Assembly (NCBI GenBank): GCA_009783675.1
Contig: WRDA01000052.1
Coordinates: forward strand, 1 to 8,432
Reading direction: 5' to 3'
Length of the DNA: 8,432 nt
Source: Symbiobacteriaceae bacterium
Lineage (GTDB): Bacteria; Bacillota; JAAYKD01; WRDA01
Shown: positions 1 to 3,882 of the stretch, piece after piece
Layout of the letters: every line of letters starts with the position of its first letter
How positions within the stretch are numbered: position 1 is the first letter of the stretch
The notes under the pieces: generated by a model
Told to the model about the DNA's origin: nothing
What the model saw: the letters and a program-made list of their open reading frames with translations, nothing else
Databases searched by the model: none
Program-made: the position numbers and the translations under genes

Positions 1-1024
1 GGAGGGCGGTGAGCACCCCATCGATGGCGGCTGGAAAAACCTGACTGATACCCGGAAGTTCCAGTGTCCCCATGCGGTTTAAGAGAGAAATCAGATTGTC
101 CAGGCCGCTGAGTTCGACTTCATCCTGAAGATATTTTAAAACGGCGATGCCGATATCCTGCAGATAGCGCTCCGCTAATTGCAATTTAGATTCTTTGTGC
201 AGATACCTGTCCAGATCCCCTTGTTGCAGTTCTTTGACACTTACATCGATGACATCGATAGTGCGATGTAAATCATCAACGAGCTCATCGGTATCTCTCT
301 CGCTGATCAGGAGCACCTCGATGAGAGACCCTTCGAAATCCAATGATCCTTCTTCAAAGGTATCTCCCTTCCGTTGCGGGATAGAAACTACTACTTCGCA
401 GTAATTGCTGACCTTATCCAGAACCAGCCAGGTTCGTACCGCTTTCATCTGACAATCAGCATCCAGGGTTATCTGCAACCAATACAGAGGGAGACCCCGC
501 TCAAAGCTGGCATAAATCTTGTCGTGGCTTGGTGAATCTTCTTCAAAGACGAAGGGAAAGGGATTAGTAAGATCGGAGGGATCCTCTTCACTCTGATAGG
601 CTGGTGCCGGTGGTGTCTCCACAACCGGAGCCGGCGCTGGTGCCTCTCCTCTGGCTACGACCTCGATGCGGGCCAAAATAGATGAAATGTCGATACTTTC
701 ATCATTGTGACTGGAGCTGATAACATCGAGACAGTCCTCTAAAAAATCATGGCTGGCAAACAGGACGTCGATGATCTCGATGGACAACTCTCTGTTTCCG
801 CTACGTACATCCTGCAAGATATCTTCCATAGTATGCATGACTTTCTCGATGCGGGAAAACTCCATGGCCGCCGAATTACCCTTTATGGTATGAGCAACGC
901 GAAAGACACCATTGATTACTTCCGGTCCGTGCTGACCATTCTGGATGCTTATCAGAGACTCATTGAGCAAGATCAGGTTACTGCGTAGATCCTCGATGTA
1001 GCTGCTTATCATTTCTTCAAACAT
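1..1024 (-). CDS. cheA: Chemotaxis histidine kinase CheA, N-terminal part (partial)
   Basis: CheA autophosphorylates on a histidine in response to receptor arrays and passes the phosphate to CheY and CheB. The 341 residues visible begin with a P1 (Hpt) domain, about residues 1-105, holding the phospho-acceptor motif AHTIKGNSAAM with His45. A Pro/Ala linker follows (about 126-142, APAPAPVVETPPAPA). Residues about 178-264 resemble the CheY-binding P2 domain (LYWLQITLDADCQMKAVRTW, then IEVLLISERDTDELVDDL). Residues 265-341 are helical in character and I do not recognise the usual P3 dimerisation motif in them. The gene runs off the left edge, so the catalytic domain cannot be seen. The ATG at 1024 has AGAGG eight bases upstream. 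It lies 52 nt after cheR. P1 identity is firm; that it is a full kinase is inferred. Confidence 0.86.
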   Translation of the reverse strand, partial: MFEEMISSYIEDLRSNLILLNESLISIQNGQHGPEVINGVFRVAHTIKGNSAAMEFSRIEKVMHTMEDILQDVRSGNRELSIEIIDVLFASHDFLEDCLDVISSSHNDESIDISSILARIEVVARGEAPAPAPVVETPPAPAYQSEEDPSDLTNPFPFVFEEDSPSHDKIYASFERGLPLYWLQITLDADCQMKAVRTWLVLDKVSNYCEVVVSIPQRKGDTFEEGSLDFEGSLIEVLLISERDTDELVDDLHRTIDVIDVSVKELQQGDLDRYLHKESKLQLAERYLQDIGIAVLKYLQDEVELSGLDNLISLLNRMGTLELPGISQVFPAAIDGVLTAL

Positions 1025-1076
1025 TGCTTTCACCTCTTAACCATGTTCAAGGACTGCCGGCGAGCAGTGAGTAACC

Positions 1077-1916
1077 TTATTTAGACCAGATAGCCGGAGC
1101 AGTATGGTGATAGCGATGTTTCTTGTTCACCATGCTCTCCGAATGACCCATGAAAAAGAGCCCTCCAGGTACCAGATGTTCGTAGAATTTATTAATAAGA
1201 TCTTCTTGTGTCTGATTATCAAAATAGATCATGACATTACGACAAAAGATAAAATCGAAGCCATGGCGGAAAGAAAATTCGTTCATAAGATTAAATTGTC
1301 GATAGGAGATAGTTGATAGTACCCTTTCACTCGCTTGATAATCATTTCCGACTCTGCTGAAATACTTACTAAGGTATTTCGCAGGGATGCCGTCGCATTC
1401 CTGCATAGTATAAAGACCCCTGGCTGCTTTTTGCAGAATCAGGGTATCCAGATCGGTCGCTAAAATGCGTACACCATAACCACCGGTCAGTAACTCCAGC
1501 ATGACCAGAGCTATGGTGACCGGTTCCTGTCCCGATGAGCAGGCCGAACTCCAGATAACTACTTCGCGGTTGCGGTCGATTCTGGGATTTTGGCTGCGTA
1601 TTTTATCGAAATTGTTTTGTATATATTCAAAATGATCGTTCTCACGAAAGAACTCTGTGGTATTAGTGGTCATGGTATCTAAAAATTCCTGGAACTCTGC
1701 CCTATTGGCCGAAGAGTTGATCAGTTTCCAGTAATCGTCATAAGAAGACACACCCTTACGATGAAGAAGGCGATCCAACTTCGTCTGTAAAAGATGCATC
1801 TTTTTCTCTTCGGTAGCTATGCCAGTGGTCTGGTAGAGCAGATCGCTGAACTTGTATAGGATTGCATCGTGGCCAGTTTTGCTTACAGAGGGTGATGAGG
1901 TGCTACGTTCAGGCAT
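1077..1916 (-). CDS. cheR: Chemotaxis protein-glutamate methyltransferase CheR
   Basis: CheR methylates glutamates on chemoreceptors using S-adenosylmethionine, setting adaptation against CheB. The 279-residue product has the family's usual length and order. A helical N-terminal domain covers about residues 15-85. It ends in TMTTNTTEFFRENDHF (81-96), which fits the CheR signature TxNxTxFFR. The SAM-binding core follows: IWSSACSSGQEP (121-132), ILATDLDT (151-158) and FDFIFCRNVMIYFD (220-233), where Asn227 is the usual catalytic-pocket Asn. A C-terminal GHSES lies at 257-261. The SAM loop reads GQEP where most family members have GEEP. The ATG at 1916 has GGGAGG upstream with eight bases after GGAGG. 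It is followed by cheA and preceded by tRNA-Gln. No pentapeptide-binding C-terminal extension or TPR is seen. Confidence 0.95.
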   Translation of the reverse strand: MPERSTSSPSVSKTGHDAILYKFSDLLYQTTGIATEEKKMHLLQTKLDRLLHRKGVSSYDDYWKLINSSANRAEFQEFLDTMTTNTTEFFRENDHFEYIQNNFDKIRSQNPRIDRNREVVIWSSACSSGQEPVTIALVMLELLTGGYGVRILATDLDTLILQKAARGLYTMQECDGIPAKYLSKYFSRVGNDYQASERVLSTISYRQFNLMNEFSFRHGFDFIFCRNVMIYFDNQTQEDLINKFYEHLVPGGLFFMGHSESMVNKKHRYHHTAPAIWSK

Positions 1917-1977
1917 GAATGCTGCCTCCCAGATGCAAGATAAGCTGGGTTATTAATTTCTCTCTTGGTGAATAGTT

Positions 1978-1993
1978 ATCCTTTCTTAAGGAT
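1978..1993 (-). other. Small hairpin in the cheR leader, 3' of tRNA-Gln
   Basis: On the minus strand ATCCTT and AAGGAT pair around a four-base loop, just after a second small dyad (GATTC/GAATC, 1999-2011) that abuts the tRNA CCA end. There is no U-tract behind either, so they do not look like an efficient terminator. They may mark the processing site between tRNA-Gln and the cheR message. That role is inference. Confidence 0.3.
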
Positions 1994-2013
1994 GAAGATT
2001 CGGAGAATCCAAA

Positions 2014-2089
2014 TGGTTGGGGCGGCAGGACTCGAACCTACGAATGCGGGAGTCAAAGTCCCGTGCCTTACCGCCTTGGCTACGCCCCA
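2014..2089 (-). tRNA. tRNA-Gln (anticodon TTG), CCA encoded
   Basis: The 76-nt cloverleaf folds fully. The acceptor is TGGGGCG/CGCCCCA with discriminator A and an encoded CCA. The anticodon stem CGGGA/TCCCG holds loop CTTTGAC, giving anticodon TTG (bases 2054-2056). The T-arm is GTAGG-TTCGAGT-CCTGC with one G-U pair. The U1-A72 start is typical of bacterial tRNA-Gln. A sigma-A promoter lies just upstream, leaving a 5' leader of only a few bases. Downstream, cheR begins 97 nt later with no clear terminator between. Confidence 0.97.
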
Positions 2090-2101
2090 ATTTTCTGCGC
2101 C

Positions 2102-2131
2102 ATTATAACATGAACCGATTTCCCAAGTCAA
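2102..2131 (-). promoter_or_regulatory. Sigma-A promoter of tRNA-Gln
   Basis: On the minus strand the -35 box TTGACT (2126-2131) and a perfect -10 box TATAAT (2102-2107) are separated by 18 bases. Expected transcription start is near 2095, about six bases before the mature tRNA. It is the only recognisable promoter before cheR and cheA. Confidence 0.85.
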
Positions 2132-2143
2132 CAAGCAGGAAAA

Positions 2144-2163
2144 TGGGGTTACGCTACTCCCCA
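2144..2163. repeat. Inverted repeat TGGGG/CCCCA
   Basis: Five-base arms TGGGG (2144-2148) and CCCCA (2159-2163) flank a ten-base spacer just upstream of the tRNA-Gln -35 box. It is the weakest of four inverted repeats lying between rnpB and the tRNA-Gln promoter and could be chance on its own. It shares base 2163 with the next repeat. Confidence 0.35.
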
Positions 2164-2176
2164 GCGCGAAAGCGCT
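2163..2176. repeat. Hairpin AGCGC-GAAA-GCGCT
   Basis: A five-base GC-rich stem with a four-base loop. The loop reads GAAA on the plus strand, TTTC on the minus strand. It is second in the row of inverted repeats downstream of rnpB. No U-tract follows on either strand. Confidence 0.45.
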
Positions 2177-2197
2177 CAGCATTATTCCGCTTTCCTA

Positions 2198-2224
2198 CAT
2201 TCTCAGGACACGCGCCTGAGAATG
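2198..2224. repeat. Perfect 10-bp inverted repeat
   Basis: Arms CATTCTCAGG (2198-2207) and CCTGAGAATG (2215-2224) are exact reverse complements around a seven-base loop. It is too long to expect by chance in a 180-base gap. No run of T follows on either strand, so a standard intrinsic terminator is not supported. Confidence 0.65.
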
Positions 2225-2244
2225 GGCATGCATCCGGGGGTTAC

Positions 2245-2270
2245 TCAAGGGGGTATGGATACCCCCTTGA
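2245..2270. repeat. Perfect 12-bp inverted repeat downstream of rnpB
   Basis: Arms TCAAGGGGGTAT (2245-2256) and ATACCCCCTTGA (2259-2270) are exact reverse complements with a two-base centre. This would make a very stable hairpin about 20 bases beyond the 3' end of rnpB. On the minus strand it is followed by AGTAACCCCC rather than a U-tract. The CCCCC could pair competitively with the hairpin's GGGGG. It may end or protect the rnpB transcript, but its sequence symmetry does not show direction. Confidence 0.7.
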
Positions 2271-2277
2271 AAATTCT

Positions 2278-2680
2278 AGATTGTTCTCAGCTGAGCAGAT
2301 CTGTAAGCCGGGTTCTGTCATACGATACGAAAACATCGCGAGGTGGTCATTTATCTGCGACATCGGTTACCCGATGCCTGATGCGACCTACCCGGGAGGT
2401 CAGCGGGCAGCTTCATTCCTCCCCTATTCGGTCTTGCTTCGGGTGGGGTTTACCGAGCCAGTCAGTCACCTGACTGCTGGTGCGCTCTTACCGCACCTTT
2501 GCACCCTTACCGCATCCGCTTTCAAGCGGCTACGGCGGTATCTCTCTGTGGCACTAGCCTTAAGGTCTCCCTCACTGGGCGTTACCCAGCACCCTGCCCT
2601 ACGAAGCCCGGACTTTCCTCAACAGGCCTCTTTCGAAGATCCTGTCGCGACCACCCGATCTGCTCAGCTGAAAACAACCT
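2278..2680 (-). repeat. 24-bp terminal inverted repeat enclosing rnpB
   Basis: Bases 2278-2301 and 2657-2680 are complementary over 24 positions. The inner 14 bp (GATCTGCTCAGCTG and its complement) form helix P1 of RNase P RNA. The outer 10 extend it without a gap. The only two deviations, at pairs 2672/2286 and 2678/2282-2280 side, become G-U in minus-strand RNA but would be A-C in plus-strand RNA. This supports an RNA helix made from the minus strand. It probably defines the precursor ends of rnpB. Confidence 0.7.
2288..2670 (-). ncRNA. rnpB: RNase P RNA, type A (rnpB)
   Basis: Catalytic RNA of ribonuclease P, which trims the 5' leader from pre-tRNAs. Reading the minus strand: P1 5' strand; P2 GGTGGTC; then the P4 core GAGGAAAGTCCGGGCT; AGGGCAGGGTG; the conserved CACAGAGAGATACCGCC; AAGGGTGCAAAGGTGCGGTA; AAACCCCACCCGAAGCAAG; CCCGGGTAGG, which keeps the GGU that pairs with the tRNA CCA; P2 3' strand GACCACC; and ACAGAACCCGGCTTACAG. 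TGCCC in the P17 loop can pair with AGGGC to make P6, which marks type A. An extra hairpin after P2 fits P19. It begins 35 nt after trmK. I see no convincing promoter of its own. Exact ends are taken from P1 and may be a few bases off. Confidence 0.97.
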
Positions 2681-2705
2681 CTTTCTTCTGTGTTACTTTA
2701 TGATG

Positions 2706-3404
2706 CTATATAACCTGCTGCAGCTCCAGGAGTTCTCGCCGTAACTGTTCCTCCCGGCAGGGATTGTAAGCCTCACCCTGCTGCATTGCCAAAAGAATTC
2801 CCTGTCGCAATCGAATCTCATGAGCGACACAGGACTCTACGCCTATATCCCTGTGCTCCAGGTTGTAGGGCCCCAGATGCTCTTCCAACCAGGTCAGGGA
2901 GTATGGTGCGCCTCCTGGTCTGGTAACTATAATCTGATAATAATGCCTTTTCTCGGCGAGGATGCGCTCGGCAATGATCTCCCACCCTACGGAAGCAAGC
3001 CAATGTCGTAAACCACCCTGATGGTTCATTGGCTGTAAAACCAGACGCCGACAATGAGTGTCGAAATCGAGGCCTCGCTGCCTGGCTCTCTGTATAATCT
3101 GGCGGATAAGACTACCTCCCATACCAGCAATGACAATTTGCTGCAGGTCCTGAGGATCCAAAGAAGCAAAACCATCGCTGAGCAGGAGGCGGATCTGCTG
3201 CTCTAATCCCTGAGCTGCGATGGCTTTATGAGCCGCCGCCAGGGGAGCCTCCCGAATATCGGTCGCTACGACACGACCAGCCTTTCCCTGCATGATCGCA
3301 GCCATTGCCAGCAACCCATGATCGCTGCCTATATCGGTGAACACCTCGCAAGGTTCCATGAGTTCCAGGATGGCTTGCAGGCGCATGGACAGCTTCACTC
3401 GCAT
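2706..3404 (-). CDS. trmK: tRNA (adenine(22)-N1)-methyltransferase TrmK
   Basis: TrmK (YqfN) makes m1A at position 22 of tRNA using S-adenosylmethionine. The 232-residue product opens with KLSMRLQAILELM, then the SAM-binding DIGSDHG (24-30). Next come VVATDIREAPLAAA (45-58), the family hallmark IAGMGGSLI (92-100), and LVLQPMNHQGGLRHWL (121-136) before WEIIAERILAE. The C-terminal third is charged and helical, as expected for the family's coiled-coil tail. I chose ATG 3404, preceded by GGGGAAAAGG, over an in-frame TTG six codons upstream. In many Firmicutes trmK follows rpoD and precedes a nif3/DUF34 gene. Here four tRNAs sit between rpoD and trmK, and rnpB takes the place after it. Confidence 0.93.
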   Translation of the reverse strand: MRVKLSMRLQAILELMEPCEVFTDIGSDHGLLAMAAIMQGKAGRVVATDIREAPLAAAHKAIAAQGLEQQIRLLLSDGFASLDPQDLQQIVIAGMGGSLIRQIIQRARQRGLDFDTHCRRLVLQPMNHQGGLRHWLASVGWEIIAERILAEKRHYYQIIVTRPGGAPYSLTWLEEHLGPYNLEHRDIGVESCVAHEIRLRQGILLAMQQGEAYNPCREEQLRRELLELQQVI

Positions 3405-3434
3405 CAAACCTTTTCCCCGCAACTAAAATGTATA

Positions 3435-3467
3435 AATCCCCGAACGGCTGAATACCGCTCAGGGATT
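3435..3467 (-). terminator. Hairpin after the tRNA array, possible leaky terminator
   Basis: On the minus strand a 13-bp stem (AATCCCTGAGCGG against CCGTTCGGGGATT, two G-U pairs, seven-base loop) lies 11 bases after the tRNA-Val CCA end. It is followed by TATACATTTTAG, an interrupted U-rich tail. It could end or attenuate tRNA-array transcription, with some read-through into trmK, which has no obvious promoter. The two wobbles fall as G-U in the minus-strand RNA. Confidence 0.55.
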
Positions 3468-3478
3468 GGTTTTGCCTC

Positions 3479-3553
3479 TGGTGGGCGAGATTGGATTCGA
3501 ACCAACGACCCCCTGAATGTGAATCAGGTGCTCTACCGCTGAGCCACCCGCCC
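3479..3553 (-). tRNA. tRNA-Val (anticodon CAC), CCA encoded
   Basis: This is a 75-nt cloverleaf. Acceptor GGGCGGG/CTCGCCC has one G-U pair, then discriminator A and CCA. The D-arm is GCTC/GAGC. The anticodon stem CCTGA/TCAGG holds loop TTCACAT, so the anticodon is CAC and it reads GUG. The T-arm is GTTGG-TTCGAAT-CCAAT. It is last of the four tRNAs in the array, seven bases after tRNA-Glu. CAC is the less common bacterial Val isoacceptor, so another Val tRNA must exist elsewhere. Confidence 0.97.
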
Positions 3554-3560
3554 GTGAAAA

Positions 3561-3636
3561 TGGTGACCCCAACGGGATTCGAACCCGTGTCGCCAGCGTG
3601 AAAGGCTGGTGTGTTAGACCGCTTCACTATGGGGCC
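3561..3636 (-). tRNA. tRNA-Glu (anticodon TTC), CCA encoded
   Basis: This is a 76-nt cloverleaf. Acceptor GGCCCCA/TGGGGTC has one G-U pair, then discriminator A and CCA. The anticodon stem CCAGC/GCTGG holds loop CTTTCAC, anticodon TTC. The T-arm is ACGGG-TTCGAAT-CCCGT. It is third in the array, 12 bases from the tRNA before it and 7 from tRNA-Val, so it is surely cut from a shared precursor. Confidence 0.97.
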
Positions 3637-3648
3637 ATCAAACTGATC

Positions 3649-3725
3649 TGGTGGGCCCACTAGGACTTGAACCTAGGACCAACCGGTTATGAGCCGGTAG
3701 CTCTAGCCAACTGAGCTATGGGCCC
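3649..3725 (-). tRNA. tRNA with CAT anticodon, likely tRNA-Ile2 (or elongator Met), CCA encoded
   Basis: The 77-nt cloverleaf has anticodon stem ACCGG/CCGGT and loop CTCATAA, anticodon CAT. A CAT tRNA can be initiator Met, elongator Met, or Ile2, where TilS converts C34 to lysidine to read AUA. The acceptor GGGCCCA/TGGGCCC has C4-G69 and C5-G68, which are known TilS determinants. The T-arm loop TTCAAGT and GGCTCATAACC also resemble known Ile2 tRNAs. It lacks the mismatched 1-72 pair of initiators. I favour Ile2; isotype is inference. Both acceptor strands contain GGGCCC, itself a palindrome. Confidence 0.93.
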
Positions 3726-3764
3726 ACAGCTTACTATGCTCTATATAAAATTAAGGGCATACAA

Positions 3765-3839
3765 TGGCTCCACAAGTAGGACTCGAACCTACAACCTACC
3801 GGTTAACAGCCGGTTGCTCTACCATTGAGCTATTGTGGA
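3765..3839 (-). tRNA. tRNA-Asn (anticodon GTT), CCA encoded
   Basis: This is a 75-nt cloverleaf. The acceptor is TCCACAA/TTGTGGA with discriminator G and CCA. The D-arm is GCTC/GAGC. The anticodon stem ACCGG/CCGGT holds loop CTGTTAA, giving anticodon GTT. The T-arm is GTAGG-TTCGAGT-CCTAC. U1-A72 and discriminator G are typical of bacterial tRNA-Asn. It is first in the array, directly behind the promoter, and 39 AT-rich bases separate it from the CAT tRNA. Confidence 0.97.
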
Positions 3840-3841
3840 AT

Positions 3842-3861
3842 CTGCTAGGGTATTGTAGCAG
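3842..3861 (-). promoter_or_regulatory. Dyad CTGCTA/TAGCAG over the tRNA-array start site
   Basis: Six-base arms, CTGCTA (3842-3847) and TAGCAG (3856-3861), flank eight bases. They cover the -10 box and the expected start region of the tRNA-Asn promoter. It could be an operator or an early-transcript hairpin. With six-base arms, chance is possible. Confidence 0.35.
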
Positions 3862-3880
3862 GTCGCAGGGTTTTCGTCAA
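3852..3880 (-). promoter_or_regulatory. Sigma-A promoter of the Asn-Ile2-Glu-Val tRNA array
   Basis: On the minus strand -35 TTGACG (3875-3880) and -10 TACAAT (3852-3857) are exactly 17 bases apart. The -35 box begins two bases after the rpoD stop codon. A short dyad (AGGGTT/AACCCT, 3867-3884) straddles the -35 box and the rpoD stop. The transcript likely carries the four tRNAs and perhaps trmK and rnpB. Confidence 0.85.
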
Positions 3881-3882
3881 CC

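Noticed and set aside
195..988. Plus-strand open frames over cheA
   Set aside because: The minus strand encodes a clear Hpt/P2 CheA protein here. The plus-strand products are Ser-rich or compositionally odd shadows of its codons.
1925..1977. Candidate promoters for cheR (for example TTCACC, TATCTT)
   Set aside because: No pair of boxes has both acceptable sequence and a 16-18 base gap, and no SigD-type GCCGATAA box is present.
2144..2270. CRISPR or REP-type repeat array in the rnpB/tRNA-Gln gap
   Set aside because: The four inverted repeats differ from one another in sequence and spacing, so there is no repeated unit.
2390..2445. Possible loss of the GGU motif that pairs with the tRNA CCA end in rnpB
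   Set aside because: On re-alignment with the E. coli RNA the GGU falls in CCCGGGTAGG, which is intact. The GAAGCTGCCC segment is P17 and its loop.
2681..2730. Candidate rnpB promoter around TATATA/TAAAGT on the minus strand
   Set aside because: The -10-like sequences have no -35 partner at the right distance, so I could not support it.
2017..2744. Plus-strand open frames of 80-230 codons across the tRNA-Gln and rnpB region
   Set aside because: They read antisense through a tRNA and RNase P RNA, have no domain I recognise, and lack ribosome sites. They are chance frames.
3405..3422. Six-residue TTG extension of trmK
   Set aside because: The purine-rich ribosome site GGGGAAAAGG lies inside the extension and is correctly placed for ATG 3404.
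3726..3764. AT-rich 39-base gap between the Asn and CAT tRNAs as an internal promoter
   Set aside because: TTGTAT and TATATA-like strings are present but not at promoter spacing. It is more likely a simple spacer cut out during tRNA processing.
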